A DNA stretch of 64,000 bases from UKL13-2 sp031414695 (GCA_031414695.1 JANNWG010000076.1:20384-84383); one strand, 5' to 3'. Shown: positions 8,292 through 16,852, counted from the stretch's first letter. Translations and numbers: made by a program. The notes: generated from the letters alone by a model not told the origin.

Positions 8292-9595
8292 GCCGCCTTT
8301 ACATTTGGGTCGATAACGAAGAGATTGCCACGCTTTCACATGATGAGGGTAATTTCGAGCTGATCTATGACGCGAACTGGTTTGCATCGGGTGGTTATCC
8401 GATTTCCCCACATTTGCCAGCAGGAGAAATCTCACGCGGCGCCAAAGTCACAAATTTCTTTAGCAATTTGCTCCCGGAAGGGGCGCTGCTTGAAGGTCTG
8501 TCGAAAAAACATCAGGTGAGTCAATTTGATGTTTTTGGATTGCTAAAAAAAGTGGGGCGCGATTGTGCTGGCGCATTGGCGATTGCAGATACAGAACATA
8601 GCACTGAAGATGAGCCGCAAGGTTACGAATTCATTAGCGATGCGGAACTCAATCAGCAAATCATCGACAGTCGCCACGCCAATGTACCGCTAACATTTTG
8701 GGGACGCAAACCGCGTATGTCGCTGGCGGGCGTGCAGAATAAACTTGGGGTGTACGTCGATAGCAGTGAAAGACTTATGCTGCCGCTGCAATCGCAGCCC
8801 ACATCGCATATTTTAAAAATTGGTAACCCACGCTTCGCCAGCATGGAAGCGAATGAATATTTTTGCATGCAACTCGCACAAGAAATCGGATTACCCGTTC
8901 CTGATACGCGATTTCGCAAATTACCTGAGCCAGTTCTGCTTGTACAGCGCTATGACCGTGAGTGGATGCAGGGGCAGCCAGGCGTTATCAAACGTCGTCA
9001 TCAAATTGATGCCTGCCAAGCGCTTGACCTGCCACCGAATCTGAAATATCAAGAACCTGATTACGAATACGCAACAGCAGGCGCAACACTCGCTGACATC
9101 GTCGGCCTCGCAAAACTCTGCGACACGCCAGCGGGCGCGCAGACCACAATACTCAATTGGATTTTGTTCAATTACCTGATTGGCAATACCGATGCACACG
9201 CAAAAAACTTATCCTTTTTAATCAATCGCGCATCAAATGAGGCGCGAATGTTAGGACGCGACACATCGATAAATGTTGCGCCGTTTTATGACTTGGTCAG
9301 CGGCAGCGTTTACGGACTGAACGATTTCGCACAGCGCATAGGCAATGAAGATAACCTTCAATTAGTGTCCACCACCGATTGGAATGCATTCGCCGAACAA
9401 GTTGGCGTGACACCCAAGCTCGTTAAGCTGCTAGGAGAAATATTAATTAAAAAAATAGCAGGCAAACTCGGTCGGGTCACCAGCCGAGTCCTGGCTGAAA
9501 CAGCGGCTGAAACCTCGGACGAAATAGTCAGCAAAATTGCGACGCATATTCGCTCGCAATCTGCATTGCTACAAGACGCATTAGCCGCGTTGTGA
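8273..9595 (+). CDS. hipA: HipA-family serine/threonine kinase toxin
   Basis: This protein of about 440 residues has an N-terminal couple_hipA region (LYIWVDNEEIATLSHDEG), a glycine-rich central part (SLAGVQNKLGVYV), and the catalytic motif YLIGNTDAHAKNLSFL with Asp307. The metal-binding Asp is in APFYDLVS. Family members phosphorylate glutamyl-tRNA synthetase and induce persistence. The frame opens at GTG 8273, but TTG 8288, which overlaps the hipB stop as TTGA, fits the family N-terminus equally well. The cassette lies on the strand opposite the his genes it separates. Confidence 0.92.
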   Translation: MGGTQLSRLYIWVDNEEIATLSHDEGNFELIYDANWFASGGYPISPHLPAGEISRGAKVTNFFSNLLPEGALLEGLSKKHQVSQFDVFGLLKKVGRDCAGALAIADTEHSTEDEPQGYEFISDAELNQQIIDSRHANVPLTFWGRKPRMSLAGVQNKLGVYVDSSERLMLPLQSQPTSHILKIGNPRFASMEANEYFCMQLAQEIGLPVPDTRFRKLPEPVLLVQRYDREWMQGQPGVIKRRHQIDACQALDLPPNLKYQEPDYEYATAGATLADIVGLAKLCDTPAGAQTTILNWILFNYLIGNTDAHAKNLSFLINRASNEARMLGRDTSINVAPFYDLVSGSVYGLNDFAQRIGNEDNLQLVSTTDWNAFAEQVGVTPKLVKLLGEILIKKIAGKLGRVTSRVLAETAAETSDEIVSKIATHIRSQSALLQDALAAL

Positions 9596-9666
9596 TGCGC
9601 CAGATCACCTCAAGCACCTAGTTTGTAGCATTAATGGAATAATACTTTTTTGCAAACTCTATTGCA

Positions 9667-9692
9667 GACGGGCGTTTTCAACCATAAATGCT
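9667..9692 (+). repeat. partial copy of dispersed palindrome
   Basis: The sequence GACGGGCGTTTTCAACCATA followed by AATGCT matches the left half of the dispersed palindromic repeat (compare 54441-54470). The right arm is missing or decayed. It lies between convergent hipA and hisA, at the edge of the hipBA insertion. Confidence 0.5.
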
Positions 9693-9747
9693 CCGCATAG
9701 CAAGGCATGTAACGACTTTTTAATGTACTTAACCTTTGACTACACCT

Positions 9748-10470
9748 CTACCCCAACGCCACCGCCGCCTGAAAATCTAACTTACCTTCATAAATAGCTC
9801 GCCCAGTGATCACGCCCATGATGCCTTCGTGCTCGACTAGCTTTAGTTTTTTTACATCATCTAAATTATTCAGACCACCTGAGGCGATCACAGGTACGGT
9901 GAGGGCTTTGGCGAGTTTGACGGTAGCGTCGATATTCACGCCGGTCATCATGCCATCGCGGCCAATGTCGGTGTAGAGCACGGCTTCGACCCCGTAATCT
10001 TGAAAGCGCACGGCCAAATCAATCACGTCATGACCGGATAATTTAGACCAGCCGTCGGTGGCGACTTTGCCATCTTTGGCGTCGAGTGCGACGATGATGT
10101 GGCCGGGAAATGCGTCGCAGGCTTCGTGTAAAAAGCCGGGGTTTTTCACCGCAGCAGTGCCAATGACGATGTAGGTCACGCCATCATCTAAGTAGCGCTC
10201 AATGGTATCTAGATCGCGAATACCACCGCCAAGCTGCACGGGGATGTCGCCCATTTCGGCAATGATTTGTTTAATCGCGCCTTCGTTTTTAGGCTTGCCC
10301 GCAAAGGCGCCATTCAAATCGACCACGTGTAATCGTTGACAGCCTAGGTCTTTCCATCGTCGCGCTGTTTCACCGGGGTTGCTCGAAAAGATGGTGGCGC
10401 GCTGCATATCGCCTTGCTCAAGACGGACGCATTGGCCGTCTTTAATATCAATTGCGGGGATGATCAACAT
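9748..10470 (-). CDS. hisA: phosphoribosylformimino-AICAR ribotide isomerase HisA
   Basis: This 240-residue TIM barrel has catalytic Asp8 in MLIIPAIDIKDGQCVRL and the second Asp in YTDIGRDGMMTG. Phosphate-binding loops are QLGGGIRD and ASGGLNN. It performs the Amadori isomerisation in histidine synthesis. It is 41 bases downstream of hisH on the same strand. The normal partner hisF is displaced about 2 kb downstream by the hipBA cassette. Confidence 0.97.
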   Translation of the reverse strand: MLIIPAIDIKDGQCVRLEQGDMQRATIFSSNPGETARRWKDLGCQRLHVVDLNGAFAGKPKNEGAIKQIIAEMGDIPVQLGGGIRDLDTIERYLDDGVTYIVIGTAAVKNPGFLHEACDAFPGHIIVALDAKDGKVATDGWSKLSGHDVIDLAVRFQDYGVEAVLYTDIGRDGMMTGVNIDATVKLAKALTVPVIASGGLNNLDDVKKLKLVEHEGIMGVITGRAIYEGKLDFQAAVALG

Positions 10471-10511
10471 GATGTGTGCGTGAAAAAAACGAGTGGAATG
10501 AAACGCTAAGT

Positions 10512-11183
10512 TTACGGATTTATCGACAAAAAGTTTTTATACACGAGCAAGCCCGCGCGGTGACTTTTTTCTGGATGAAATTGGGTAGCAATAATATTAT
10601 CTTGTGCCACCGCCGCGCAAAATAATTTTACATATTCAGTGGTCGCGGCGATGACTGCGGCATTCGTCGGCTCGCAAAAGTACGAATGCACGTAGTAGAA
10701 ACGATCACCAGACATAATGCCTTCAAACACCTCACCAGCGTTAGGGTTTGACGAATTAAATGCCACTTCATTCCAGCCCATGTGCGGCACTTTTTGAGTC
10801 TTGTCCGTTGGCTGAAAGCGTTTCACCACGCCGCCAAAAATGCCAAGTCCTGGGGTGTTGCCTTCTTCAGATTGCTCAAACAGCATTTGCATACCTACAC
10901 AAACACCAAAAAATGGCTTGCAGGCGGCAGCTTCGCGCACCGCGTGCTCAAGCCCGCTCTCGCGAAGGTAGCGCATACAGTCAGGCATGGCGCCTTGGCC
11001 GGGGAATACCACGCGGTCCGCTGCGGCAATATCTTCAGATTTGCCTGAAATCAGCACATTTGTTGGTATTTGCCACTCGCGGGCGGCGAACTCAAATGCC
11101 TTCGCCACAGAGCGCAAATTGCCCATTCCATAATCGACGACCACTAATTTTTGCGTACGTCTTTGTGTGCTGCTACTTACCAT
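10512..11183 (-). CDS. hisH: imidazole glycerol phosphate synthase subunit HisH
   Basis: This 223-residue class I glutamine amidotransferase has nucleophile Cys95 in FFGVCVGMQMLFE. The His/Glu of the triad are in ATQFHPEKS, and the N-terminal pattern is VVDYGMGNLRSV. It supplies ammonia to HisF. It is the first his gene here. Upstream is divergent rpsT, so hisB and the other his genes lie elsewhere. About ten extra residues (SSSTQRRTQK) precede the core, which is a small N-terminal extension. Confidence 0.97.
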   Translation of the reverse strand: MVSSSTQRRTQKLVVVDYGMGNLRSVAKAFEFAAREWQIPTNVLISGKSEDIAAADRVVFPGQGAMPDCMRYLRESGLEHAVREAAACKPFFGVCVGMQMLFEQSEEGNTPGLGIFGGVVKRFQPTDKTQKVPHMGWNEVAFNSSNPNAGEVFEGIMSGDRFYYVHSYFCEPTNAAVIAATTEYVKLFCAAVAQDNIIATQFHPEKSHRAGLLVYKNFLSINP

Positions 11184-11211
11184 TGCTTAAAACCCTCAAC
11201 AAATCAACTAG

Positions 11212-11239
11212 TTGCTTTTTTAACCTTGATTGCTATAAT
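11212..11239 (+). promoter_or_regulatory. rpsT promoter
   Basis: A -35 TTGCTT at 11212-11217 and an extended -10 TGC-TATAAT ending at 11239 are spaced by 16 bases, about 65 bases upstream of the rpsT start. A short perfect hairpin (GCGCAA-cgt-TTGCGC, 11250-11264) follows at the predicted 5' end of the mRNA and may matter for stability or autoregulation. Confidence 0.7.
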
Positions 11240-11303
11240 ACTTGGCTTCGCGCAACGTTTGCGCCTCCTATTTTCATATTTTTGATTAGATTGACGAATA
11301 ACC

Positions 11304-11582
11304 ATGGCAAATATCAAATCCGCCGCAAAACGCGCCAAACAAGCCACCAAACAGCGCGCGCACAACATGGCGCAACGTACTGAGCTTCGCACCGCGATTA
11401 AAAAGATCGTCGTGGCTGTCGCTAAAGGTGACAAAGCTGCTGCTGAGGCAGCCTATCAAGCTAACGTTGGCACGATTGATTCGATTGCGGATAAAAAAAT
11501 CATCCACAAAAATAAAGCCGCTCGCCATAAGAGCCGTTTGACCAAAGCGATTAAAGCGATCGGCGCATCTGCCGCAGCGTAA
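11304..11582 (+). CDS. rpsT: 30S ribosomal protein S20
   Basis: This 92-residue, strongly basic, Ala/Lys-rich helical protein has the S20 pattern MANIKSAAKRAKQ at the N-terminus and HKNKAARHKSRL near the C-terminus. It binds 16S rRNA early in small-subunit assembly. It is monocistronic, with a clear promoter upstream and a strong intrinsic terminator 28 bases downstream. Confidence 0.97.
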   Translation: MANIKSAAKRAKQATKQRAHNMAQRTELRTAIKKIVVAVAKGDKAAAEAAYQANVGTIDSIADKKIIHKNKAARHKSRLTKAIKAIGASAAA

Positions 11583-11609
11583 TTAACGCTTCAAGTTAAG
11601 AATAAAAAA

Positions 11610-11646
11610 ACGCTGCAAGGGAAACCTTGCGGCGTTTTTGTTTTTT
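11610..11646 (+). terminator. rpsT intrinsic terminator
   Basis: The stem CGCTGCAAGG pairs with CCTTGCGGCG around a GAAA-type loop, with one mismatch, and is followed by TTTTTGTTTTTT. A-rich sequence before the stem makes it potentially bidirectional. Confidence 0.9.
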
Positions 11647-11670
11647 GTGAGCTTAACGTAGGGTGAGGAC

Positions 11671-11720
11671 GTTGGAACCGCCCATAAACGCCCATAAATG
11701 CCGAGACACGCCGATAAAAC
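11671..11720 (+). repeat. partial repeat related to the argG-yajQ element
   Basis: The stretch TTGGAACCGCCCATAAACG then CCCATAAATGCCGA resembles the left arm of the element at 19355-19380 (TTGGAACCGTCGATGGACG, CCGATTAATGCTGA). It lies between the rpsT terminator and the convergent DUF3579 gene, and no right arm was recognised. Confidence 0.45.
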
Positions 11721-11767
11721 CAAAAAAATGCTTTTGACCTTTTCTGCGTTCGTCTGTGCCGTAAAAC

Positions 11768-12187
11768 CTAACCCGACAAACTCTCCATCACACTACCTGG
11801 AACAGGGCAAAAATCCTCTGGCGTGGGCGCATTTGGGTCGAGTACGGTTAAGTCATTGTCTTTGGCAAAGTCGAGTAAAAATCGATAGGCTCTAGGCTCT
11901 GACTTTGCTAGTGAGGGCTCTACAAGCACGCAGCGCACACCATCAAGCATCATCGGCCGCACAAAAGGCGAGTAACGCATCTGTTGATCGCCGCCAAATG
12001 TAGACATAATGCCGCACAGGCGTTCTGCCCAATCGCTTGGACGAAATGCTCTTCCATTGAGCGTAATACCCTGAATCACTAGTCGCGATTCATTCATACG
12101 GGCAGGCGTTTTATTTTCGGCGACAATGGCGTCGGTATGAGTAACTGCATGGGCGGGGTGGTCAAACGACATTCGATTTAATTTCAT
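11768..12187 (-). CDS. DUF3579 family protein
   Basis: This 139-residue soluble protein is recognised as DUF3579 by overall pattern: RLVIQGITLNGRAFRPSDWA, ERLCGIMS, MRYSPFVRPMMLDGVRCV and DFCPVPGS. The family is essentially confined to Betaproteobacteria and is typically found near rpsT and arginine biosynthesis genes, as here. No enzymatic motif is evident and function is unknown. It is transcribed alone, convergent with rpsT. Confidence 0.8.
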   Translation of the reverse strand: MKLNRMSFDHPAHAVTHTDAIVAENKTPARMNESRLVIQGITLNGRAFRPSDWAERLCGIMSTFGGDQQMRYSPFVRPMMLDGVRCVLVEPSLAKSEPRAYRFLLDFAKDNDLTVLDPNAPTPEDFCPVPGSVMESLSG

Positions 12188-12296
12188 CTAACAAAGCCGT
12201 GAAATTATAGCGTGCGCGTGTGACTCTCCCAAGTCATTTCGGACCTAGAACCTATTACGTTTGTCATTTACACAATCATTTCACCATTCATTTTTC

Positions 12297-13829
12297 ATGT
12301 CGCCTAATTTTCTTGCACAAAACAATTCAGCACCGCGTATCACCATCGCAATTATCGGCGCGGGGTTTTGTGGAACGATGGTGGCGACACATTTATTACG
12401 GGCGAAATTAGGCGCTGCCATTGATGTGGTGCTCATCAATCGCCCACATCAGGCGGACGATAAAGCAGATGGCAATACCGCCCAAACGCCAATGCTGGCG
12501 CGGGGTTTGGCATATGGCACAAATTCAGCGGCGCATTTATTAAATGTCCCCGCTGCGCGTATGAGTGCGTTTGAAGACAAGCCAACTGATTTTCTTGATT
12601 TTTTGCACGCGAATCAAGTTGCCGCCGATGGCGCGAGCTTTGTGGCGCGGCACTGGTATGGCGCGTATTTGCAATTCACGCTTGATCAAGCGCACGCTAA
12701 GGCAAGTGCGGCAAGTGAGGCAAGTGCGGCAAGTGAGGCAAGAGCGGAGGCAAATTCGCCATTGCATGTGCGCCATCAAACGGTGGCGTCAATTCACGCC
12801 ATTAATGACAATCGCTATCAACTTGAATTTAGCGATGGGGAAGCGCTAGGTGTTGATTATGTGGTGCTGGCGTTAGGCAATTTTTTGCCTTCAAATCCAC
12901 ATTTTGTTGATCCCGCATTAGCAAAAAGCCCGCACTATATTCGCGACCCGTGGCAAGCAGGCGCGCTTGATAAGGTGGACGTGAAAAAGCCTATTTTGCT
13001 CATCGGTACAGGGCTGACGATGTTTGATGTGGTGGGTTCACTCAAAGCGCGTGCGGATACTGCAAACGTCGCACTACAAATTCACGCGCTGTCGCGTCGT
13101 GGCTTATGGCCGCAGCCGCATCGCCCACAATTATCCGCCGCGCCTCACGATGTTGCACCGCCCGACATCGCAACAATACCGTCGGCGCGTGCTTATTTAC
13201 GCAGCGTGCGCGCGCAGATAAAAAATATTGTCTCGCGCGGTGGTGATTGGCGCGATGTGTTGGCGAGCATGCGCCCGATCACCCCGATGCTGTGGCGACA
13301 GCTGCCGTTATTAGAGAAGAGACGTTTTATCCGCCATGTAAAACCCTATTGGGAAAGTCATCGCCATCGCGCCGCACCTGAGATATTAAAAGTCGTTAAG
13401 GGGTGCGCCGAGAGAGGCGAAATTGTCTCAAACGCCACGCGGATATTAGACATTCAAGTTTTAACTGGCGCTGCACCAATGCTAGAAATCACCCATCAAC
13501 CACGCAACCAACTCTCGCCACAGAACATGACCGTTGCCACTATCATCAATTGCACTGGGCCGTCTTCCGACATTTCGGCGGAGCCATTGCTTTGCCATTT
13601 AGCTGAATCAGGCATGATTCGCCAAGACGCCTTAAAACTCGGCATTGAGGTAGCCGCAGATTATCGCGTTATCAATGCTGGCGGCGATTGTAATCACCCC
13701 ATCTACTATGTCGGCCCACTGCTCAAAGCGCGTGATTGGGAGGCGACTGCGGTGCCTGAGCTACGCTTGCATGTCGAGGCGTGTGTGAAGGCATGCCTTG
13801 CGGGTATAGGAGGAACTATTGGCAAGTAA
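12297..13829 (+). CDS. FAD/NAD(P)-binding protein (NAD_binding_9 type)
   Basis: This protein of about 510 residues has an N-terminal Rossmann dinucleotide motif (IAIIGAGFCGTMVATHLL) and the pattern GLAYGTNSAAHLLNVPA, which is typical of the FAD-NAD(P)-binding family that includes E. coli YdhS. A second nucleotide-binding region (ILLIGTGLTMFDVV) and a C-terminal INCTGPSSD motif follow. Substrate is unknown. I chose the ATG at 12297 over an upstream TTG because the Rossmann strand follows it closely. Residues about 136-150 are encoded by an 18-bp tandem repeat. Confidence 0.82.
   Translation: MSPNFLAQNNSAPRITIAIIGAGFCGTMVATHLLRAKLGAAIDVVLINRPHQADDKADGNTAQTPMLARGLAYGTNSAAHLLNVPAARMSAFEDKPTDFLDFLHANQVAADGASFVARHWYGAYLQFTLDQAHAKASAASEASAASEARAEANSPLHVRHQTVASIHAINDNRYQLEFSDGEALGVDYVVLALGNFLPSNPHFVDPALAKSPHYIRDPWQAGALDKVDVKKPILLIGTGLTMFDVVGSLKARADTANVALQIHALSRRGLWPQPHRPQLSAAPHDVAPPDIATIPSARAYLRSVRAQIKNIVSRGGDWRDVLASMRPITPMLWRQLPLLEKRRFIRHVKPYWESHRHRAAPEILKVVKGCAERGEIVSNATRILDIQVLTGAAPMLEITHQPRNQLSPQNMTVATIINCTGPSSDISAEPLLCHLAESGMIRQDALKLGIEVAADYRVINAGGDCNHPIYYVGPLLKARDWEATAVPELRLHVEACVKACLAGIGGTIGK
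12702..12745 (+). repeat. 18-bp in-frame tandem repeat
   Basis: The unit GCAAGTGCGGCAAGTGAG is repeated about 2.4 times within the FAD-protein gene and encodes an Ala/Ser/Glu-rich stretch (SAASEASAASEA). The length is a multiple of three, so copy-number change would keep the frame. Confidence 0.8.
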
Positions 13830-13873
13830 TGGGTCATTTGACATACATTACTTACATACATTATATTGTTGTT

Positions 13874-14122
13874 ATGCAAAATCAATCACTAAACCGCACC
13901 CAAATTTATTTGACCGTGGAACAGCAAAATACGCTGGCCGAGATGGCGCATGCGCAACAAAGCTCCAGCAGCGCGTTAATTCGTGACGCAATTGACGGCT
14001 ACATCGCACAACATCAACCGACGAGCAAATTGATGCGGCGTAAGCTAGCAGCAGGCGGCTGGCAACCAAATGCGGATGCGCCTAGCTTGCGTCAGTTGCG
14101 CAAAGAAGAACGTTCGTTTTGA
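13874..14122 (+). CDS. ribbon-helix-helix antitoxin of a VapBC-like pair
   Basis: This 82-residue protein has an N-terminal MetJ/Arc-like ribbon-helix-helix (about residues 6-45: RTQIYLTVEQQNTLAEMA, ALIRDAIDGYI) and a basic, flexible C-terminus expected to wrap the toxin. I chose the ATG at 13874. A longer upstream frame overlaps the FAD-protein gene and is unlikely. The stop overlaps the toxin start as TTGA. It probably represses its own operon. Confidence 0.82.
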   Translation: MQNQSLNRTQIYLTVEQQNTLAEMAHAQQSSSSALIRDAIDGYIAQHQPTSKLMRRKLAAGGWQPNADAPSLRQLRKEERSF

Positions 14123-14523
14123 GTGCAGTTGCAAAGCGCGCGTTTTTGATTGATACCGATGTGTGGATTGACTATTTGCGTGGTCGGGCAGAGGCCATTA
14201 AATTTATCAATCAGCTGCCAGAACGCGTCTGGATCAGCGCAATCAGTGTGGCCGAGCTTTACGTAGGCGTGCGCGAAGGCTCAGAGCGTGACATCTTGGC
14301 ACAATTAATCTCAACACTTGATGTGGTTGAATTGAATACCGCTATTGCAACAAGAGGTGGTTTACTGCGTCGCGATTATGGGCGCTCGCATAGTGTGGGC
14401 TTAAACGATGCATTAATTGGTGCAACCGCAATTGAATTAGATTTTCAGCTACACACATTAAATATCAAACATTACCCTGCGCTGAATAAGCAGCAGGTAA
14501 AGCAGGCTTATGTCAAAGCTTGA
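14119..14523 (+). CDS. PIN-domain toxin (VapC-like)
   Basis: This 134-residue PIN ribonuclease has acidic residues in LIDTDVWIDYLRG (first Asp), SVAELYVGVREG (Glu) and VGLNDALIGATAIE (Asp). The start codon is TTG overlapping the antitoxin stop. VapC toxins cleave tRNA or rRNA loops, but the target here is unknown. Pairing with a ribbon-helix-helix antitoxin differs from the AbrB-type partner of the second vapBC pair at 21 kb. The pair sits between the FAD gene and argD. Confidence 0.87.
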   Translation: MSAVAKRAFLIDTDVWIDYLRGRAEAIKFINQLPERVWISAISVAELYVGVREGSERDILAQLISTLDVVELNTAIATRGGLLRRDYGRSHSVGLNDALIGATAIELDFQLHTLNIKHYPALNKQQVKQAYVKA

Positions 14524-14594
14524 ACCCGACACGCCTTGTACTTCATCCCTTATTTAAGGCAATTCGTCGCTTCACGCTTGGCGGTGTAACAATG

Positions 14595-14623
14595 TTGCGC
14601 CAAACTCACATTTCGCCTAGTAT
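14595..14623 (+). promoter_or_regulatory. candidate argD promoter
   Basis: TTGCGC at 14595-14600 and TAGTAT at 14618-14623 are separated by 17 bases. Transcription from here would begin about 20 bases before a terminator-like hairpin and about 105 bases before the argD start codon. The assignment is based on spacing and partial consensus match only. Confidence 0.4.
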
Positions 14624-14648
14624 TTCTTCTCGCTAAACAAGACAAATT

Positions 14649-14697
14649 ACGGCGGTAATCGAATTGGCAAGCGTGCCTTCGAGACTGCCGTTTTTTT
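14649..14697 (+). terminator. strong hairpin plus T7 upstream of argD
   Basis: The outer stem ACGGCGGT pairs with ACTGCCGT (one mismatch). Inner stems TCGAA/TTCGA and GGCA-agcg-TGCC extend it, and seven T residues follow. It can simply end the upstream toxin operon. Because a candidate promoter lies just upstream and argD starts only 38 bases downstream, it could instead act as an attenuator. Confidence 0.75.
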
Positions 14698-14734
14698 ATT
14701 TGACGCTACTTTGTTATTTCGAGGAACCCAAGCC

Positions 14735-15931
14735 ATGCAATCCAAACATCAAATGAATACCTACAAACCACAAAACATTGCGTTCACGCATGGTGAAGGC
14801 GCGTGGTTGTACGCAACCGACGGGCGAAAAATTTTAGATGCGTTGGCGGGTATTGCGGTGTCTGGTTTGGGGCACGCGCATCCGAAGCTTGTTAAAGCCA
14901 TTGCGGATCAAGCGGGCAAATTAATTCACACCTCTAACTTGGTCAATATTCCAGAGCAAGCTGCATTGGCCGATAAGCTCTGTGAGATTTCAGGTATGGA
15001 CAATGTTTTTGTCGCCAACTCAGGGGCGGAAGCCAATGAGTGCGCGTTAAAAATTGCGCGGCTGCACGCCCACCAGCGTGGCATTGAAAATCCACAAATC
15101 ATTGTCATGGAGCGCGCTTGGCATGGCCGCACCTTAGCTACCTTGGCTGCAACAGGCTCGCGCAAAGCGCAGGCTGGCTTTGAGCCGCTGGTCACAGGCT
15201 TTATTCGTGTACCGTATAACGATATTGAGGCGATTAAATCTATCGCCCTGCACAATCAAAATGTGGTGGCAGTACTCACCGAAGTGGTGCAAGGCGAGGG
15301 CGGCATTGTTACGGCACGCGCTGACTATTTGCGTGACCTTCGCAAGCTTTGCACTGACCGCGAATGGTTACTGATGATTGATGAAGTGCAATCGGGAATT
15401 GGCCGCACCGGCAAGTGGTTTGCTTATCAATGGGCAGATGTGTTGCCGGATGTATTGGTACTAGCGAAAGGCTTAGGCTCTGGCGTGCCGATAGGGGCTT
15501 GTTTGGCGCGCGGTGCGGCAGCAGCAGTCTTTAAGCCGGGCAATCACGGCACCACATTTGGCGGCGGGCCGCTGATGTCGGTGGCCGCACTTCGCACATT
15601 AACGATCATGGAAGAAGATGGCATCGTCGCGCATGCTGCCGCGATGGGGGACATTGTCAAGCATGGCTTAGTTGAGGCACTCAAAAACGTTGATGGCGTC
15701 GTTGAAGTGCGTGGGCAGGGGCTGATGCTAGGTGTGGAACTAAATCGCGCTTGCGCCGAAATAGTGCCTATGGGACTCGACATCGGCATATTGACAAACG
15801 TGACGCAAGACAATGTGGTGCGAATTTTGCCGCCACTCATCATCAATGAATCTGAGGCAAATGAAATAGTCGCGCGGTTATCGCAAGTGATCAAACGTTT
15901 CCTGGCTATTCCGCTGAAAGCCGCGGCATGA
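14735..15931 (+). CDS. argD: acetylornithine aminotransferase
   Basis: This 398-residue class III PLP aminotransferase has patterns LDALAGIAVSGLGHAHP, FVANSGAEANECALK, LLMIDEVQSGIGRTGKWF and the PLP-lysine region VLAKGLGSGVPIGACLA. It converts N-acetylglutamate semialdehyde to N-acetylornithine. I chose the ATG at 14735 because of GAGGA upstream. An in-frame TTG 24 bases earlier is less likely. The stop overlaps argF by 4 bases (ATGA), so both are co-translated. Confidence 0.95.
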   Translation: MQSKHQMNTYKPQNIAFTHGEGAWLYATDGRKILDALAGIAVSGLGHAHPKLVKAIADQAGKLIHTSNLVNIPEQAALADKLCEISGMDNVFVANSGAEANECALKIARLHAHQRGIENPQIIVMERAWHGRTLATLAATGSRKAQAGFEPLVTGFIRVPYNDIEAIKSIALHNQNVVAVLTEVVQGEGGIVTARADYLRDLRKLCTDREWLLMIDEVQSGIGRTGKWFAYQWADVLPDVLVLAKGLGSGVPIGACLARGAAAAVFKPGNHGTTFGGGPLMSVAALRTLTIMEEDGIVAHAAAMGDIVKHGLVEALKNVDGVVEVRGQGLMLGVELNRACAEIVPMGLDIGILTNVTQDNVVRILPPLIINESEANEIVARLSQVIKRFLAIPLKAAA

Positions 15932-16842
15932 AACATTTCCTCAAACTTTCTGATTTCACGCTTGACGAGTTTCAGCACATCATCGCGCGCACGCATATTT
16001 TGAAGCAGCGCTTTAAGCAGTACATTCCGTATCAACCACTCACCGATCGTATGCTCGCGATGGTGTTTGAAAAAAGCTCAACCCGCACGCGGGTTTCATT
16101 TGAAGCGGGTATTTATCAGCTTGGTGGGCAGGCGATTAATTTAGATTCGCAATCCACCCAGCTCGGTCGTGCAGAACCAATCGAAGATACGGCGCGCGTG
16201 ATTTCACGCATGGTTGATTTGGTCATGATTCGGACTTATGAGCAGGATAAAGTTGTTCGCTTTGCAAAACATTCGCGCGTACCCGTGATTAACGGCCTCA
16301 CCAATGAATTTCACCCCTGCCAAGTCTTGACCGATGTCTATACATACATTGAGCTGCGTGGCGATATTGCGGGCAAAACGGTGGCATGGATTGGTGACGC
16401 GAATAACATGAGCTACACCTGGCTAGAGGCGGCGCGTATTTTTGGCTTTACGTTAAACGTCGCCACACCAGCCGAATACGCAATGGAAAAATCCCGTATC
16501 GCGCCATGTGATGCGGCGCATTTGAAAAGTTTTACCGACCCCATGGCAGCCGCCAGCGATGCAGATCTCGTGACGACAGATGTGTGGACGAGCATGGGCT
16601 ATGAAGCTGAAACAGAAAAACGCAAAAAAGCGTTTGCCAATTTTATTGTCGATAACCGCATGATGAAAATAGCGGCCAAAGATGCGCTATTTATGCACTG
16701 CTTACCTGCGCATCGCGGTGAAGAAGTGAGTGAGGAAGTCCTTGAAGGCGCGCAATCGGTGGTGTGGGAGGAAGCAGAGAATCGTCTGCACGTACAAAAA
16801 GCACTGATGGAGTATTTACTGCTTGGGAAAATAAACGCATAA
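15928..16842 (+). CDS. argF: ornithine carbamoyltransferase
   Basis: This 304-residue enzyme has the carbamoyl-phosphate loop FEKSSTRTRVSFE and the HPCQVLTD motif. The catalytic loop HCLPAHRGEE is at residues 257-266. It makes citrulline from ornithine and carbamoyl phosphate. It is translationally coupled to argD. A copy of the dispersed palindrome lies immediately after it. Confidence 0.97.
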   Translation: MKHFLKLSDFTLDEFQHIIARTHILKQRFKQYIPYQPLTDRMLAMVFEKSSTRTRVSFEAGIYQLGGQAINLDSQSTQLGRAEPIEDTARVISRMVDLVMIRTYEQDKVVRFAKHSRVPVINGLTNEFHPCQVLTDVYTYIELRGDIAGKTVAWIGDANNMSYTWLEAARIFGFTLNVATPAEYAMEKSRIAPCDAAHLKSFTDPMAAASDADLVTTDVWTSMGYEAETEKRKKAFANFIVDNRMMKIAAKDALFMHCLPAHRGEEVSEEVLEGAQSVVWEEAENRLHVQKALMEYLLLGKINA

Positions 16843-16852
16843 CCTCTATATA

